Position numbers and translations under genes: made by a program | The notes under the pieces: model-generated | Told to the model about the DNA's origin: nothing | Seen by the model: only the letters and a program-made list of their open reading frames with translations | The model's database searches: none | Source of the DNA: Parabacteroides sp. PM6-13 | GTDB taxonomy: Bacteria; Bacteroidota; Bacteroidia; Bacteroidales; Tannerellaceae | Direction of reading: 5' to 3' | Length of the DNA stretch: 64,000 nucleotides | Assembly: GCF_029892605.1 (NCBI RefSeq) | Contig: NZ_JARXWF010000002.1 | Location: forward strand, 62,001 to 126,000 | Part shown: positions 44,495 to 56,910 of the stretch, in pieces | Layout: the number at the start of each line of letters is the position of its first letter | Numbering within the stretch: position 1 is the first letter of the stretch

Positions 44495-44671
44495 TTACTC
44501 TACTACAGAAACTAAATGTTTCACTTTGTTTACCATTCCCAGAATAGCAGGAGACGCTTCATGTTCTACAACCTGATTCATCTTTTTCAAACCCAGTGCA
44601 TCTAAAGTTCTTTTCTGATCTTTAGGGCAATTGATTCTACTTTTAGTCTGTTTCACTTTTATAGTTGCCAT
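44495..44671 (-). CDS. rpmD: 50S ribosomal protein L30
   Basis: 58 residues, read from the sequence: MATIKVKQTKSRINCPKDQK, then RTLDALGLKKMNQVVEHEAS and a short tail ending KHLVSVVE. It matches bacterial L30. It lies between rpsE and rplO. Confidence 0.95.
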   Translation of the reverse strand: MATIKVKQTKSRINCPKDQKRTLDALGLKKMNQVVEHEASPAILGMVNKVKHLVSVVE

Positions 44672-44685
44672 AATTCTTCTCCTTC

Positions 44686-45201
44686 TTAACCTTTAAACAC
44701 TTTTTCTACAGAAATACCTCTGTTTTGCGCAACCATCAGTGGGCTTCTCATCTCTCCCAGGGCAGCAATTGTTGCTTTCACTAAGTTGTGAGGATTTGAT
44801 GAACCTTTTGATTTAGCCAAAACGTCATGTACGCCAACACTCTCAAGCACCGCGCGCATAGCACCACCAGCTTTCACTCCGGTACCAGCAGTAGCCGGTT
44901 TCAAAAATACCGAAGCTCCGCCAAACTTAGCCACCTGCTCGTGAGGAATTGTTCCTTTATGGATAGGCACCTTAATCAGGTTTTTCTTGGCAGCTTCTAC
45001 ACCTTTTGCGATGGCTGTTGTTACTTCACCGGCTTTGCCTAAGCCCCAGCCAATGATACCATCTTCATTTCCTACTACGACAATAGCAGCGAAAGTGAAT
45101 GTACGTCCCCCTTTTGTTACTTTTGTAACACGGTTGATAGCCACCAATCTGTCCTTCAACTCTATGTCGTTGGTTGATTTAACTCTATTTACCATCTTCA
45201 T
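44686..45201 (-). CDS. rpsE: 30S ribosomal protein S5
   Basis: 171 residues. The double-stranded RNA-binding-like part has [26 protein letters not shown], and the C-terminal part has [23 protein letters not shown]. It contributes to accuracy and to mRNA unwinding. Its start overlaps the rplR stop by one base. Confidence 0.98.
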   Translation of the reverse strand: MKMVNRVKSTNDIELKDRLVAINRVTKVTKGGRTFTFAAIVVVGNEDGIIGWGLGKAGEVTTAIAKGVEAAKKNLIKVPIHKGTIPHEQVAKFGGASVFLKPATAGTGVKAGGAMRAVLESVGVHDVLAKSKGSSNPHNLVKATIAALGEMRSPLMVAQNRGISVEKVFKG

Positions 45202-45545
45202 TAAAATTTAAGGCCACCTTTACGTGCTGCGTCTGCTAATTCTTTAATTCTCCCATGATACAAGTAGCCGTTACGGTCGAATACCACTGTCTGGATACCA
45301 GCTTCCTGTGCATTCTTCGCTACTAATTCGCCTACTTTAGCTGCCACCTCTTTTTTAGGACCTTTTTCTTCCATTTTCAAAGAAGAAGCGGCTGCCAGGG
45401 TCTTACCTGTTGTATCATCAATCACCTGTGCATAGATTTGCTTGTTGCTTCTAAACACAGTCAGGCGTGGACGTTCCGATGTACCGGATACTTTCCCACG
45501 GATGCCTTTTTTTATCTTAAGTCTTCTTAATTCTTTCGTTGTCAT
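45201..45545 (-). CDS. rplR: 50S ribosomal protein L18
   Basis: 114 residues: [20 protein letters not shown], then [15 protein letters not shown] and [20 protein letters not shown]. It binds 5S rRNA. Confidence 0.98.
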   Translation of the reverse strand: MTTKELRRLKIKKGIRGKVSGTSERPRLTVFRSNKQIYAQVIDDTTGKTLAAASSLKMEEKGPKKEVAAKVGELVAKNAQEAGIQTVVFDRNGYLYHGRIKELADAARKGGLKF

Positions 45546-45566
45546 GATAATTTCAGTTTACGTAAA

Positions 45567-46118
45567 TTACTTACCAGCTGATTTACCAGACTTTCTGCGA
45601 ATCACTTCACCCACGAACTTGATACCTTTTCCTTTGTAAGGTTCAGGCTTACGGAATGAACGGATCTTAGCGCAAACTTGTCCGATTAATTGTTTATCAG
45701 CCGATTCAAGGATAATAAGCGGAGCTTTGTTTCTTTCCATCTTGGTCTCAACCTTGATTTCCGGCGGCAACATCATATAGATATTATGTGTAAAGCCTAA
45801 CGAGAAATCCAACAGTTGTCCCTGGTTTGAAACACGGTAACCAACGCCGATCAACTCCAACTCTTTCTTGTATCCTTCGCTCACACCGATGACCATGTTA
45901 TTGATCAACGAGCGATACAAGCCGTGCAACGCACGATGTTCGCGTTCATCATCCGGACGTGTTACTGTAATCACACCGTCTTCCAGTTCTACCGTGATAT
46001 CCGGATTCACATCCTGAGAAAGTTCGCCTTTCGGACCTTTCACGGTTACTTTATTATCCTTAATTGTTACGGTTACGCCTGCCGGCACCTGTATGGGTAA
46101 TTTTCCTATTCTTGACAT
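45567..46118 (-). CDS. rplF: 50S ribosomal protein L6
   Basis: 183 residues from MSRIGKLPIQVPAGV; the frame runs 16 residues further into rpsH but that is shadow. Two L6 repeats are present, with the C-terminal signature RSFRKPEPYKGKGIKFVGEV. It lies near the sarcin-ricin loop. Confidence 0.97.
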   Translation of the reverse strand: MSRIGKLPIQVPAGVTVTIKDNKVTVKGPKGELSQDVNPDITVELEDGVITVTRPDDEREHRALHGLYRSLINNMVIGVSEGYKKELELIGVGYRVSNQGQLLDFSLGFTHNIYMMLPPEIKVETKMERNKAPLIILESADKQLIGQVCAKIRSFRKPEPYKGKGIKFVGEVIRRKSGKSAGK

Positions 46119-46134
46119 TCTTACTTCCTCCTCA

Positions 46135-46530
46135 TTAATAAACGTAACACAATACTTCACCGCCAATCTTCAAATCGCGGGCTTCTTTGTCGGTCATCAC
46201 ACCTTTGGAAGTAGAAACAACAGCAATACCCAAACCGTTCAATACGCGCGGCATGTCTTTATAACCTGTATACTTACGCAAACCGGGCTTAGAAACTCGT
46301 TCGAGTTTCTTAATCGCACTTACTTTGTTTACCAAGTCATACTTCAAGGCAATCTTGATCGTGCCTTGAGGACCGTCCTCTACAAACTTGAAATTCAAGA
46401 TGTAGCCCTTGTCAAAGAGAATCTTAGTGATCTCTTTCTTTACATTTGACGCAGGGATCTCCACAACTCTGTGGTTCGCTTTAATTGCATTACGCAATCG
46501 CGTCAAATAATCTGCAATAGGATCTGTCAT
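46135..46530 (-). CDS. rpsH: 30S ribosomal protein S8
   Basis: 131 residues: MTDPIADYLTRLRNAIKANH, then SKPGLRKYTGYKDMPRVLNGLGIAVVSTSKGVM. It binds the central domain of 16S rRNA. An 89-bp spacer separates it from rpsN. Confidence 0.98.
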   Translation of the reverse strand: MTDPIADYLTRLRNAIKANHRVVEIPASNVKKEITKILFDKGYILNFKFVEDGPQGTIKIALKYDLVNKVSAIKKLERVSKPGLRKYTGYKDMPRVLNGLGIAVVSTSKGVMTDKEARDLKIGGEVLCYVY

Positions 46531-46619
46531 TATTTATAAAAATTAAATTGATCCCGTCTCCCGGGACAATATTTAACAAATGATTGATTTGTTCATCAAC
46601 CGTTACTTTATACGTTGGA

Positions 46620-46889
46620 TTACCAGCTTGCCTTCTTTACACCCGGGATTAAACCGTTAGAAGCCATTTCACGGAATTGAATACGTGAAATACCAAACTG
46701 GCGGATATAACCTTTCGGACGACCGGTCAGTTTGCAACGATTGTGCATACGTACCGGAGAAGCATTCTTTGGTATAGCCTGCAAAGCTTCATAATTGCCT
46801 TCTGCTTTCAACTGAGCTCTTTTCTCTGCATATTTGGCAACCATTTTAGCTCTTTTCACCTCGCGGGCTTTCATAGATTCTTTAGCCAT
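46620..46889 (-). CDS. rpsN: 30S ribosomal protein S14 (zinc-free type)
   Basis: 89 residues: [20 protein letters not shown], then [33 protein letters not shown]. The CxxC pairs of zinc-type S14 are absent. Confidence 0.97.
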   Translation of the reverse strand: MAKESMKAREVKRAKMVAKYAEKRAQLKAEGNYEALQAIPKNASPVRMHNRCKLTGRPKGYIRQFGISRIQFREMASNGLIPGVKKASW

Positions 46890-46895
46890 ACTTCT

Positions 46896-47453
46896 TTAGT
46901 CTTTTTTAATATTCTTAAAAGGCAAACCAAATTCTCTCAAAAGTGCATACCCTTCTTCATCTGTTTTTGCAGAGGTCACAAAGGTAATATTCATTCCCAA
47001 TATTTTAGTAATATTATCGATATTAATTTCCGGGAAGATGATCTGTTCCTGAACACCGAGGGTATAATTACCACGTCCGTCCAGTTTACTTTCGATTCCT
47101 TTGAAGTCACGGATACGAGGCAAAGCAACGCGAACGAGTCTTTCCAGGAATTCATACATTTGCTCACGACGCAATGTTACCATCACACCGATAGGCATTT
47201 TCTTACGCAATTTGAAGTTTGAGATGTCCTTCTTAGAAACGGTGGCTACCGCTTTCTGACCTGTGATCGCACTTAATTCAGTGATCGCAATGTCAATGAT
47301 CTTTTTGTCGGCAGTTGCCATACCCAGACCTTGGTTTACCACGATTTTCTTCAATACAGGAACCTGCATAACAGATTTATACCCAAACTCTTTCGTCAAA
47401 GCAGGAACAATTCTGTCCTGATATTCTTTCTTAAGACTGGCCGTATTGCTCAT
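46896..47453 (-). CDS. rplE: 50S ribosomal protein L5
   Basis: 185 residues: [42 protein letters not shown] and the C-terminal [23 protein letters not shown]. It binds 5S rRNA and contacts tRNA in the P site. It overlaps rplX by one base. Confidence 0.98.
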   Translation of the reverse strand: MSNTASLKKEYQDRIVPALTKEFGYKSVMQVPVLKKIVVNQGLGMATADKKIIDIAITELSAITGQKAVATVSKKDISNFKLRKKMPIGVMVTLRREQMYEFLERLVRVALPRIRDFKGIESKLDGRGNYTLGVQEQIIFPEINIDNITKILGMNITFVTSAKTDEEGYALLREFGLPFKNIKKD

Positions 47454-47773
47454 TACTTAATTTCCTCCCCTGATTTTTTAGCATAACGTACTAACTTACC
47501 CTTACTGTCCAATTTACGACCTACGCGTGATGGTTTTCCTGATTTAGGATCGATCACGTTCAGGTTGGAAATATGAACGGGAGCCTCTTTCTTCTCTACG
47601 CCTCCTTGCGGATTTTTTGCGTTCGGCTTGGTATGCTTGGATACCATATTAACACCTTCGACAATGGCACGGCTGTCTTTTACAAATACTTGTAAAACGC
47701 GACCGGTTTTGCCTTTGTCTTCTCCGGTATTAACAAATACTATATCGCCTTTTTTGATATGTAATTTACTCAT
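47453..47773 (-). CDS. rplX: 50S ribosomal protein L24
   Basis: 106 residues with the KOW motif ([23 protein letters not shown]) and [19 protein letters not shown]. It is an early assembly protein. Confidence 0.98.
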   Translation of the reverse strand: MSKLHIKKGDIVFVNTGEDKGKTGRVLQVFVKDSRAIVEGVNMVSKHTKPNAKNPQGGVEKKEAPVHISNLNVIDPKSGKPSRVGRKLDSKGKLVRYAKKSGEEIK

Positions 47774-47790
47774 TACTCTACGATTTACAA

Positions 47791-48156
47791 TTAAAGCACT
47801 TCAGGTGCAAGTGAAACAATTTTCATGTTCGTAGCACGAAGTTCACGGGCAACCGGACCGAAAATACGGCTACCGCGAATATCACCGCCATTGTTCAATA
47901 ATACACAAGCGTTATCATCGAAACGGATGTAAGAACCATCCTGACGACGGATCTCTTTCTTTGTGCGAACGATAATCGCTCTTGAAACGGCACCTTTTTT
48001 AACATCACTGGATGGGATCGTACTCTTAACCGCTACAACGATCACATCACCTACAGAGGCATATCTCTTACGAGTACCACCCAATACACGGATACACAAA
48101 GCTTCTTTGGCTCCGCTGTTGTCTGCAACAACTAATCTGGATTCTTGTTGTATCAT
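47791..48156 (-). CDS. rplN: 50S ribosomal protein L14
   Basis: 121 residues: [20 protein letters not shown], then [18 protein letters not shown] and [14 protein letters not shown]. It lies at the subunit interface. Confidence 0.98.
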   Translation of the reverse strand: MIQQESRLVVADNSGAKEALCIRVLGGTRKRYASVGDVIVVAVKSTIPSSDVKKGAVSRAIIVRTKKEIRRQDGSYIRFDDNACVLLNNGGDIRGSRIFGPVARELRATNMKIVSLAPEVL

Positions 48157-48158
48157 TT

Positions 48159-48425
48159 TTACTTAGCCCTTTCGATTATTTCTACTAATCTCCATCTCTT
48201 GGTTTTGCTCAATGGGCGAGTTTCCATAATTTTTACGGTATCACCGATATTACATTCGTTCTTTTCGTCATGAGCGTGATATTTCTTCGTCTTATTCACG
48301 AACTTACCATAAATGGGATGTTTTTCCTTCCATTTAATAGCCACCGTGATGCTTTTATCCATCTTGTTGCTGGTAACTACGCCCATTCTTTCTTTTCTTA
48401 AATTTCTAGTTTCCATCAGGCTCAT
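48159..48425 (-). CDS. rpsQ: 30S ribosomal protein S17
   Basis: 88 residues: [21 protein letters not shown], then [23 protein letters not shown]. Its start overlaps the end of rpmC by 4 bp. Confidence 0.98.
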   Translation of the reverse strand: MSLMETRNLRKERMGVVTSNKMDKSITVAIKWKEKHPIYGKFVNKTKKYHAHDEKNECNIGDTVKIMETRPLSKTKRWRLVEIIERAK

Positions 48426-48622
48426 TTTTTGTTGTTAAGTTCTCTCTGACGCAACTCAGTCTTGAGGCGTGCAATCGTCCTGCGTTGTTGTTTAATCTGT
48501 GCAGGGTTATCCATAGGAGAAATGCTATGGTTGATCACTTTCAGATCGTAAGCAGCGGTTTCCGCGTCTACTCTCTCCAGCAATTCTTTTGTACTTAATT
48601 CTCTAATTTCTGCAATCTTCAT
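48422..48622 (-). CDS. rpmC: 50S ribosomal protein L29
   Basis: 66 residues of helical hairpin: [20 protein letters not shown], then [21 protein letters not shown]. It lies at the tunnel exit. Confidence 0.97.
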   Translation of the reverse strand: MKIAEIRELSTKELLERVDAETAAYDLKVINHSISPMDNPAQIKQQRRTIARLKTELRQRELNNKK

Positions 48623-48627
48623 AACAC

Positions 48628-49062
48628 TTACGCATTTTGATTATTCATATCATAATCACGTCTCACGACAAATTTAGTTGTCACAGGAAGCTTTTGAGCC
48701 GCTAAGCGCAAGGCTTCTTTGGCCACATCAAACGGAACACCTTCTATTTCGAAAAGGATACGGCCCGGAGTAACAGGTGCCACGAATCCTTCCGGATTAC
48801 CTTTCCCTTTACCCATACGTACCTCTGCAGGCTTCTTTGTGATCGGTTTATCCGGGAAGATACGCACCCATACTTGTCCCTGACGTTGCATATAACGTGT
48901 CACGGCGATACGGGCTGCTTCAATCTGACGACCGGTAATCCATTTATTCTCTAACGATTTTATACCAAATGACCCGAATGCGATCTGGCTGCCACGCTGA
49001 GCTTCGCCCTTCATGCGGCCCTTCTGCATTCTTCTGAATCTGGTTTTCTTAGGTTGTAACAT
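48628..49062 (-). CDS. rplP: 50S ribosomal protein L16
   Basis: 144 residues: [20 protein letters not shown], then [31 protein letters not shown] and the C-terminal [14 protein letters not shown]. It lies beside the peptidyl transferase centre. Confidence 0.98.
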   Translation of the reverse strand: MLQPKKTRFRRMQKGRMKGEAQRGSQIAFGSFGIKSLENKWITGRQIEAARIAVTRYMQRQGQVWVRIFPDKPITKKPAEVRMGKGKGNPEGFVAPVTPGRILFEIEGVPFDVAKEALRLAAQKLPVTTKFVVRRDYDMNNQNA

Positions 49063-49081
49063 CTTTCTTAAATTCTAATGT

Positions 49082-49822
49082 TTAACGATTCGCTCTCTTC
49101 TTCTTGAAGTTTCTGTCTCCTCTGTCGCGACCACCACCGGTGTTTTCTCTACGGCCGGATTCTTTCTGCTGTGTAAAGTTAGGAGCAAGATCTCTCTTAC
49201 CATATACTTCACCACGGCAAATCCACACCTTCACACCCAGCAGGCCTACTTTTGTCAATGCTTCAGCCAGGGCATAGTCAATGTCTGCTCTGAAAGTATG
49301 CAACGGAGTACGTCCTTCTTTATACATTTCCGAACGAGCCATTTCAGCCCCATTCAGACGCCCAGAGATTTGAATTTTGATACCTTCCGCTCCCATTCTC
49401 ATGGTAGAGGCAATCGCCATCTTGATGGCGCGACGGTATGCAATTTTACCTTCCAGTTGACGAGCAATATTGTTTGCCACGATCACCGCGTCGAGTTCAG
49501 GACGTTTCACCTCAAAGATGTTAATCTGAACCTCTTTGTCGGTAATCTTCTTCAACTCTTCTTTCAACTTATCAACTTCCTGTCCCCCTTTTCCGATGAT
49601 AATACCCGGACGAGAGGTGCAAACAGTTATCGTAATCAACTTCAGCGTACGTTCAATGATGATACGAGACACACTAGCTTTGGCCAGACGAGCGTTCAGA
49701 TACTTACGGATCTTACTGTCTTCCAACAAAGTGTCCCCGTAATTTTTGCCGCCGTACCAATTGGAATCCCAACCACGGATGATTCCTAAACGATTACTAA
49801 TTGGATTTACTTTTTGTCCCAT
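49082..49822 (-). CDS. rpsC: 30S ribosomal protein S3
   Basis: 246 residues. The KH domain has [20 protein letters not shown]; the C-terminal domain has [26 protein letters not shown] basic, Gly/Arg-rich tail of about 30 residues is typical of Bacteroidetes. It lies at the mRNA entry tunnel. Confidence 0.98.
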   Translation of the reverse strand: MGQKVNPISNRLGIIRGWDSNWYGGKNYGDTLLEDSKIRKYLNARLAKASVSRIIIERTLKLITITVCTSRPGIIIGKGGQEVDKLKEELKKITDKEVQINIFEVKRPELDAVIVANNIARQLEGKIAYRRAIKMAIASTMRMGAEGIKIQISGRLNGAEMARSEMYKEGRTPLHTFRADIDYALAEALTKVGLLGVKVWICRGEVYGKRDLAPNFTQQKESGRRENTGGGRDRGDRNFKKKRANR

Positions 49823-49828
49823 CTACAA

Positions 49829-50239
49829 TTAATTTTGACTATCGTTGCTACTTAGTGTATCTACAAACAATGTTACGTGGTTCGAACGTTTACGAATACG
49901 GTAACCTCTTCCTTGCGGAGCCGGACGCATTCTCTTCAGAGTAGTAGCGCAATCTACGCTGATCTCTGAGATATACAATTCACCGGCCTCTGCTTTACGT
50001 TCGTTCTTCTGTTCCCAGTTGGAAATAGCCGAACGGAGCAATTTTTCTACTCTTGCTGCAGCTTCCTTGTTAGAAAACTTCAAAACTCCCAGTGCACGAA
50101 ATACTTCCATGCCACGTACCATATCGACTACCAAACGCATTTTGCGCGGAGAAGTAGGTACATTCCGCAACTTCGCGAAATATTGAGTTTTGCGGGCTTC
50201 TTTTCTTGCTTCAGCTGATATTCTTTTTCTAGCACCCAT
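49829..50239 (-). CDS. rplV: 50S ribosomal protein L22
   Basis: 136 residues: [21 protein letters not shown], then [28 protein letters not shown]. Its loop lines the exit tunnel. Confidence 0.98.
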   Translation of the reverse strand: MGARKRISAEARKEARKTQYFAKLRNVPTSPRKMRLVVDMVRGMEVFRALGVLKFSNKEAAARVEKLLRSAISNWEQKNERKAEAGELYISEISVDCATTLKRMRPAPQGRGYRIRKRSNHVTLFVDTLSSNDSQN

Positions 50240-50279
50240 TTTATTTGATTCTTTTTATTATCAGATTCCTGAGTTCCTG

Positions 50280-50549
50280 TTATCTTTTCTTGTTACCGCC
50301 ATGGCCGCGGAACGTACGTGTCGGAGAAAATTCACCCAACTTGTGTCCCACCATATTTTCGGTGACAAAAACAGGAATAAATTTATTACCATTGTGAACT
50401 GCAACTGTATGCCCTACAAAGTCTGGCGAAATCATTGAAGCTCTTGCCCATGTCTTAATAACGCTCTTCTTGCCTGATTCATTCATCGTCAGGATTTTCT
50501 TTTCGAGCTTAACATTAATATACGGGCCTTTTTTTAGTGAACGACTCAT
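50280..50549 (-). CDS. rpsS: 30S ribosomal protein S19
   Basis: 89 residues: [20 protein letters not shown], then [22 protein letters not shown] and [17 protein letters not shown]. Confidence 0.98.
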   Translation of the reverse strand: MSRSLKKGPYINVKLEKKILTMNESGKKSVIKTWARASMISPDFVGHTVAVHNGNKFIPVFVTENMVGHKLGEFSPTRTFRGHGGNKKR

Positions 50550-50569
50550 AGTTTACTTAATTAATCAGA

Positions 50570-51394
<825 letters not shown>

Positions 51395-51402
51395 TTCTTT
51401 TT

Positions 51403-51696
51403 TTAGATATTACTAAAGAAATCAATTGTTTCTCCTTCTTTCAAGGTAATAATAGCCTTCTTGAATGATGCGGACTTACCGGTGATCACACCTGATTTGG
51501 TGTAGCGGCTTTTACGCTTTCCGTCGTAGTTCATGGTGTTCACGTCTACTACAGTCACGTTGTACATATCTTCAATAGCTTTCTTAATCTCTAACTTATT
51601 GGCATCCGGAGAAACTCGAAATCCGTAGCGAGTAGGACATTTCTCTGTAATCGCTGTTTGTTTCTCTGTTACGATAGGTTTAATAATTATTCCCAT
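51403..51696 (-). CDS. rplW: 50S ribosomal protein L23
   Basis: 97 residues: [20 protein letters not shown], then [22 protein letters not shown]. It is the docking site for trigger factor and SRP at the exit tunnel. Confidence 0.98.
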   Translation of the reverse strand: MGIIIKPIVTEKQTAITEKCPTRYGFRVSPDANKLEIKKAIEDMYNVTVVDVNTMNYDGKRKSRYTKSGVITGKSASFKKAIITLKEGETIDFFSNI

Positions 51697-51709
51697 TTCT
51701 CTTTACTCC

Positions 51710-52339
51710 TTATGCTTTAAAAAGTTCGTCAATCACAGCCAGTGAGCTTTCTGTGAATACTACGCTATTAGCATTCAAGATGCTATAAGTATTCAAGTCG
51801 CTGGCAGTCATCACATTTGTTTTACCCAGGTTACGGGCTGACAAACGGATGGTATTGTTAGCTTCCGGCAAAACCATCAACAGTTTTTTGTCTGCGATGT
51901 TCAACCCTTTTGTGATAGCCACAAATTCTTTTGTTTTCGGTGCTTCCATAGTGAAGTCTTCCAAAACAAGAATAGAATTTTCACGGGCTTTGTAAGAAAG
52001 AGCTGATTTACGAGCCAATCTCTTTACTTTCTTGTTCAATTTGAAACTGTAATCCCGTGGTTTCGGACCAAATACACGGCCACCACCCACCAATACCGGT
52101 GATTTGATGTCGCCGCGACGAGCGCCGCCTCCACCTTTCTGGCGGATCAATTTGCGTGTACTTCCTGCGATTTCGCTACGTTCTTTTGATTTGTGCGTAC
52201 CCTGACGTTGGTTCGCCAGATATTGCTTTACATCCAAATAAATAGCATGGTCATTCGGTTCAATGCCAAAAATCGCATCGTTCAATGTAACCTTTCTTCC
52301 GGTATCTTCACCTTTACTATTCAATATACTCAGTTCCAT
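51710..52339 (-). CDS. rplD: 50S ribosomal protein L4
   Basis: 209 residues. The tunnel loop is [31 protein letters not shown], and the C-terminal domain has [20 protein letters not shown]. It overlaps rplC by one base. No sequence-based sign of L4 autoregulation was looked for successfully. Confidence 0.98.
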   Translation of the reverse strand: MELSILNSKGEDTGRKVTLNDAIFGIEPNDHAIYLDVKQYLANQRQGTHKSKERSEIAGSTRKLIRQKGGGGARRGDIKSPVLVGGGRVFGPKPRDYSFKLNKKVKRLARKSALSYKARENSILVLEDFTMEAPKTKEFVAITKGLNIADKKLLMVLPEANNTIRLSARNLGKTNVMTASDLNTYSILNANSVVFTESSLAVIDELFKA

Positions 52340-52956
52340 TACTTTTCAATTAATAAGATTGAACCTTTTGCTCCCGGAACAGAACCTTTTACTAACAAAA
52401 GATTATGTTCTGAAATCACCTTAATCACTTCGAGGTTCTGAACAGTTACCCGTTCGTTCCCCATTTGTCCGGCCATACGCGTTCCTTTGAATACTTTCGC
52501 CGGATAAGAACAGGCACCGATAGAACCGGGAGCACGCAGACGATTGTGCTGACCGTGGGTAGTCTGTCCTACCCCACCAAAACCATGACGCTTAACAACG
52601 CCCTGGAATCCTTTACCTTTCGATGTTCCTACCACATCAACGAAACCTGCATCTTCCAGATAATCTACGGTGATCACATCACCCAGATTATACGCAGTTT
52701 CAAAATTCTTGAACTCGGCCAAGTGTCTCTTGGGGGTTACGCCCGCTTTCTTGAAGTGACCCATTTCAGGCTGTGTCGTGTGTTTCTCTTTTTTGTCTTC
52801 GAAACCCAACTGAACAGCTGCATAGCCATCTTTCTCAAGCGTTTTGATTTGCGTAACAACACAAGGACCTACTTCGATAACAGTGCATGGAAGATTTTTT
52901 CCCTCGGCACTGAAAACGGATGTCATTCCGATTTTTTTTCCTAACAATCCTGGCAT
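52339..52956 (-). CDS. rplC: 50S ribosomal protein L3
   Basis: 205 residues: [20 protein letters not shown], then [39 protein letters not shown]. It reaches the peptidyl transferase centre. Confidence 0.98.
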   Translation of the reverse strand: MPGLLGKKIGMTSVFSAEGKNLPCTVIEVGPCVVTQIKTLEKDGYAAVQLGFEDKKEKHTTQPEMGHFKKAGVTPKRHLAEFKNFETAYNLGDVITVDYLEDAGFVDVVGTSKGKGFQGVVKRHGFGGVGQTTHGQHNRLRAPGSIGACSYPAKVFKGTRMAGQMGNERVTVQNLEVIKVISEHNLLLVKGSVPGAKGSILLIEK

Positions 52957-52977
52957 TTCACTTAATTTTTAATTATC

Positions 52978-53283
52978 TCACACTTTAATTTCAACCTCAA
53001 CACCGCTGGGTAATTCCAGCTTCATCAACGCGTCAACAGTTTTCGCTGTTGAACTGTAAATATCAATCAATCTCTTATAAGAAGAGAGTTCGAACTGCTC
53101 GCGTGATTTTTTGTTCACGAAAGTAGAACGGTTGACAGTAAAGATACGTTTGTGAGTAGGCAGAGGTATCGGACCGCTTACCACCGCACCGGTAGCTTTT
53201 ACCGTCTTTACGATTTTCTCAGCTGATTTGTCAACCAACGAGTAGTCGTAAGATTTTAATTTAATTCTAATTTTTTGGCTCAT
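52978..53283 (-). CDS. rpsJ: 30S ribosomal protein S10
   Basis: 101 residues: [20 protein letters not shown], then [29 protein letters not shown]. It is the first S10-operon gene. It follows fusA after a foldback spacer, and its upstream A/T-rich region (AATTATC units) supplies the translation start context. Confidence 0.98.
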   Translation of the reverse strand: MSQKIRIKLKSYDYSLVDKSAEKIVKTVKATGAVVSGPIPLPTHKRIFTVNRSTFVNKKSREQFELSSYKRLIDIYSSTAKTVDALMKLELPSGVEVEIKV

Positions 53284-53287
53284 TTCT

Positions 53288-53349
53288 TAATTATCAATTA
53301 TCAATTATCAATTATCAATTGGGGAAAGAGCCATTTCCTCCCCCAATTG
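53288..53349. repeat. foldback repeat between fusA and rpsJ
   Basis: Four AATTATC units (53288-53328) run into CAATTGGGG (53326-53334), which pairs with CCCCAATTG (53341-53349) just past the fusA stop. It is transcribed within the str-S10 operon and ends 5 bp from the rpsJ start. Confidence 0.8.
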
Positions 53350-53357
53350 CTTTTGTT

Positions 53358-55487
53358 TTATTTTATCAGATCTACGCGTCCCTGAACTTCAGTCAGTACC
53401 TGCTTAGCAATCGCTGAAGATACCGGTGAATAGTGAGAGAAATGCATAGACGATGTTGCACGTCCTGAAGTAATCGTACGCAAAGCGGTTACATAACCGA
53501 AGGTTTCTGCCAATGGCACTTTCGCTTTCACGATACGGGCACCGGTACGGCTTGATTCCATACCTTCTACCTGACCACGACGTTTGTTCAAGTCACCAAT
53601 CACATCACCCATGCTCTCTTCCGGAGTAACCACTTCAATTTTCATGATCGGTTCCAACAGGATCGGAGCAGCTTTAGCTGATGCTTCTTTGAATGCCTGG
53701 ATAGCAGCGATCTCGAAAGACAACTGGTCGGAGTCGACCGCGTGGAACGAACCATCGATCAATGTCACCTTCAGTTGATCCAGCGGATAACCTGCCAATA
53801 CACCATTCTTCATTGCTTTTTCGAAACCTTTCTGTACGGAAGGGATAAATTCTTTTGGGATATTACCACCCTTCACGATATCAACAAACTGCAATGCGCC
53901 TTCAAAGTCTTCGTCAGCCGGTTCAACGCGAACGATGATATCAGCAAACTTACCACGACCCCCAGATTGTTTCTTATATACTTCACGCAACTCAACAGCT
54001 TGTGAGATGGCCTCTTTATAAGTAACCTGCGGACGTCCCTGGTTACATTCTACCTTGAATTCACGACGCAGACGGTCGATAATGATATCCAGGTGAAGCT
54101 CACCCATACCACTGATCACGGTCTGACCTGTTTCTTCGTTGGTCTGTACGCGGAACGTAGGATCCTCTTCAGCCAGTTTACCAAGACCCATACCCAGACG
54201 ATCCAAGTCTTTCTGTGTCTTAGGCTCTACGGCGATACCGATAACCGGTTCCGGGAATTCCATAGACTCCAGAGTGATCGGATGATTTTCATCACACAAT
54301 GTGTCACCTGTACGGATATCTTTGAAACCTACCCCTGCGCCGATGTCACCACAACCAATCATTTCCATCGGGTTCTGCTTGTTGGAGTGCATCTGGAACA
54401 GACGAGAGATACGTTCTTTTTTGCCTGTACGGCTGTTGTAGATATAAGAACCTGCATCCAGTTTACCGGCATATACACGGAAGAAGCACAAACGGCCTAC
54501 ATACGGGTCGGTTGCGATCTTAAATGCCAAGGCTGTCAACGGTTCTTCGTAGATCGGCTTGCGCGTGATCACTTTTTCTGAATCGTTCGGATCCGTACCT
54601 TCGATCACATCCACGTCTGCCGGGCTCGGCAGGTAAGCACAAACAGCGTCCAACAGCGGTTGAACACCTTTGTTCTTAAAGGATGAACCACAAATCATCG
54701 GATTGATCTGCATAGCCAGTGTTCCTTTACGGATAGCCACGCGGATCTCATCTTCTGTAATGGTAGAAGGATCATCGAAATATTTTTCCATCAACGTGTC
54801 GTCACATTCTGCCAGTACTTCCAGCATCTTGTCGCGCCATTCTTCTGCTTCGGCAACCAGGTCAGCCGGGATCTCTTCAACAGAGTATTCAGCTCCCATA
54901 GTTTCGTCATGCCAGAAGAGTGCTTTCATCGTCACCAGGTCGATACAGCCACGGAACTTTTCTTCCGCGCCGATAGGGATCTGGATCGGACAAGGATTCG
55001 CACCTAAAACATCTTTCACCTGACGCACTACCTCGAAGTAGTTAGCGCCTGAACGGTCCATTTTATTTACATAGCCGATTCTGGGTACCATGTATTTGTC
55101 AGCCTGACGCCATACGGTTTCCGATTGGGGTTCAACACCACCAACGGCACAAAACGTAGCAACAGCACCATCCAACACACGCAGTGAACGCTCTACCTCA
55201 ACGGTAAAGTCAACGTGTCCCGGAGTATCAATCAGGTTGATCTTAAATTTATCGTCATTGTAATTCCAGAAAGTAGTGGTAGCCGCAGAAGTGATCGTGA
55301 TCCCACGTTCCTGCTCCTGTGCCATCCAGTCCATGGTGGCTGTACCATCATGCGTTTCACCGATCTTATGAGTCAAACCGGTATAGAAAAGAATACGCTC
55401 TGAAGTCGTTGTCTTTCCCGCATCAATGTGGGCCATAATCCCCAGGTTTCTGGTATACTTTAATTGTTCGTCAGCTTTGCTTGCCAT
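53358..55487 (-). CDS. fusA: elongation factor G
   Basis: 709 residues with all five EF-G domains. GTPase motifs are [25 protein letters not shown] and [10 protein letters not shown], and the switch [11 protein letters not shown] is intact. Domain IV has the tip region [23 protein letters not shown]; the C-terminus has [23 protein letters not shown]. It drives translocation. It lies between rpsG and rpsJ; tuf is not present. Confidence 0.98.
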   Translation of the reverse strand: MASKADEQLKYTRNLGIMAHIDAGKTTTSERILFYTGLTHKIGETHDGTATMDWMAQEQERGITITSAATTTFWNYNDDKFKINLIDTPGHVDFTVEVERSLRVLDGAVATFCAVGGVEPQSETVWRQADKYMVPRIGYVNKMDRSGANYFEVVRQVKDVLGANPCPIQIPIGAEEKFRGCIDLVTMKALFWHDETMGAEYSVEEIPADLVAEAEEWRDKMLEVLAECDDTLMEKYFDDPSTITEDEIRVAIRKGTLAMQINPMICGSSFKNKGVQPLLDAVCAYLPSPADVDVIEGTDPNDSEKVITRKPIYEEPLTALAFKIATDPYVGRLCFFRVYAGKLDAGSYIYNSRTGKKERISRLFQMHSNKQNPMEMIGCGDIGAGVGFKDIRTGDTLCDENHPITLESMEFPEPVIGIAVEPKTQKDLDRLGMGLGKLAEEDPTFRVQTNEETGQTVISGMGELHLDIIIDRLRREFKVECNQGRPQVTYKEAISQAVELREVYKKQSGGRGKFADIIVRVEPADEDFEGALQFVDIVKGGNIPKEFIPSVQKGFEKAMKNGVLAGYPLDQLKVTLIDGSFHAVDSDQLSFEIAAIQAFKEASAKAAPILLEPIMKIEVVTPEESMGDVIGDLNKRRGQVEGMESSRTGARIVKAKVPLAETFGYVTALRTITSGRATSSMHFSHYSPVSSAIAKQVLTEVQGRVDLIK

Positions 55488-55518
55488 TTTTTACTGTTTT
55501 CCTATTATTTCCTAAAAA

Positions 55519-55995
55519 TTAAAATCTGAAATGAGCAAAAGCACGGTTTGCCTCTGCCATACGGTGCATATCTTCTTTACGTTTGAACGCACCACCCTGG
55601 TTGTTGAACGCGTCGACAATCTCCGCGGCCAATTTATCAGCCATGGTCTTTCCTCCACGCTTACGAGCGTACAGGATCATATTTTTCATTGAAACGGACT
55701 CTTTACGATCAGGACGGATCTCTGTAGGAACCTGGAAAGTGGCACCACCTACACGGCGTGACTTTACTTCGACTTGAGGAGTGATATTGTCGAGAGCGGC
55801 TTTCCAAATCTCAAGGGGAGATTTTTCTTCATTAGGCAACTTAGCCTTCACAGTTTCCAAAGCGGAATAAAAGATGGTGAAAGAAATGCTCTTCTTTCCA
55901 TCATACATCAAATGGTTAACGAATCTCGTCACCTTTACATCACCGAAGACCGGATCCGGGAGGATCTGTCTTTTCTTTGGTTTTGTTTTTCTCAT
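55519..55995 (-). CDS. rpsG: 30S ribosomal protein S7
   Basis: 158 residues: [20 protein letters not shown], then [40 protein letters not shown] and [14 protein letters not shown]. It initiates 30S head assembly. A 142-bp spacer without clear features separates it from rpsL. Confidence 0.98.
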   Translation of the reverse strand: MRKTKPKKRQILPDPVFGDVKVTRFVNHLMYDGKKSISFTIFYSALETVKAKLPNEEKSPLEIWKAALDNITPQVEVKSRRVGGATFQVPTEIRPDRKESVSMKNMILYARKRGGKTMADKLAAEIVDAFNNQGGAFKRKEDMHRMAEANRAFAHFRF

Positions 55996-56137
55996 TTTTT
56001 TCTCAAAAATTTTGTTCTTGTCTTTGGTTGTTCAGTCTTCAACAAGTTCCTCCGAACCGTTTACTCAACCTATCATGTCCAAATACTCAAACTGCTTTAA
56101 TTACTAATTTTCTAAATCTCAGTTTGAAGGGGATGAA

Positions 56138-56521
56138 TTACTTCTTAGCCGCTTTCGGACGCTTAGCTCCATATTTGGAACGACGTTGCGTACGACCGTT
56201 AACTCCTGCTGTATCCAATGTACCACGTACGATGTGATAACGTACCCCCGGAAGGTCTTTTACACGACCACCACGTACCAATACGATGGAGTGTTCCTGC
56301 AAGTTGTGTCCTTCGCCCGGGATGTAAGAGTTCACCTCTTTACCATTTGTCAAACGTACTCTGGCTACCTTACGCATGGCAGAGTTTGGTTTTTTCGGAG
56401 TTGTCGTGTAAACACGCACGCAAACACCACGTCTCTGAGGACATGCGTCCAGTGCAGGCGACTTTCCCTTTTCTACCAAAGATTCCCTTCCTTTTCTAAC
56501 TAATTGTTGAATTGTAGGCAT
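56138..56521 (-). CDS. rpsL: 30S ribosomal protein S12
   Basis: 127 residues: [20 protein letters not shown], then [34 protein letters not shown] and [20 protein letters not shown]. The PKKPNS and GRVKDLPG segments have the wild-type lysines associated with streptomycin sensitivity. It is the first gene of the str-S10-spc-alpha cluster. Confidence 0.98.
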   Translation of the reverse strand: MPTIQQLVRKGRESLVEKGKSPALDACPQRRGVCVRVYTTTPKKPNSAMRKVARVRLTNGKEVNSYIPGEGHNLQEHSIVLVRGGRVKDLPGVRYHIVRGTLDTAGVNGRTQRRSKYGAKRPKAAKK

Positions 56522-56587
56522 TTCTTTCTTCTTTTAAACTTTAAATATTTGATCTCTAAATTAATTCTTTCCTGTTTTTCAGGGCTG

Positions 56588-56595
56588 CAAAGATA
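56588..56595 (-). promoter_or_regulatory. promoter P1 for the ribosomal cluster
   Basis: The minus strand reads TATCTTTG with TTG at 56615-56617, giving a 19-bp spacer. The leader before rpsL is about 60 nt. Confidence 0.75.
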
Positions 56596-56662
56596 CGCAT
56601 TATTCCCGTATAACCAATGAGTTATACCTAATAAACGCGATATTTTCAGCGCTAAAACGGGG

Positions 56663-56670
56663 CAAAGGTA
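56663..56670 (-). promoter_or_regulatory. possible upstream promoter P2 for the ribosomal cluster
   Basis: The minus strand reads TACCTTTG. The -33 match is poor, so this is tentative. Confidence 0.4.
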
Positions 56671-56910
56671 GTTATTTTCAGCTTCATAAATACATGGTAA
56701 ATTATCTTTATTCAGAATTGTTAGTATTATTTAACACACCCATGCCAGGCGATAGAAGCAAATGAGCGAGAGAGACACGCCGCAGGCGCGATTCACCCCA
56801 GTCACCATCTTTTAGATCCAATCTGGTCGTTTTTTTGCACAAGCCAAACAGATACCATCGTGTTTGACTATATATATTGTGTCGAAGGCGCTACGAGTCA
56901 CGCCCAACAA

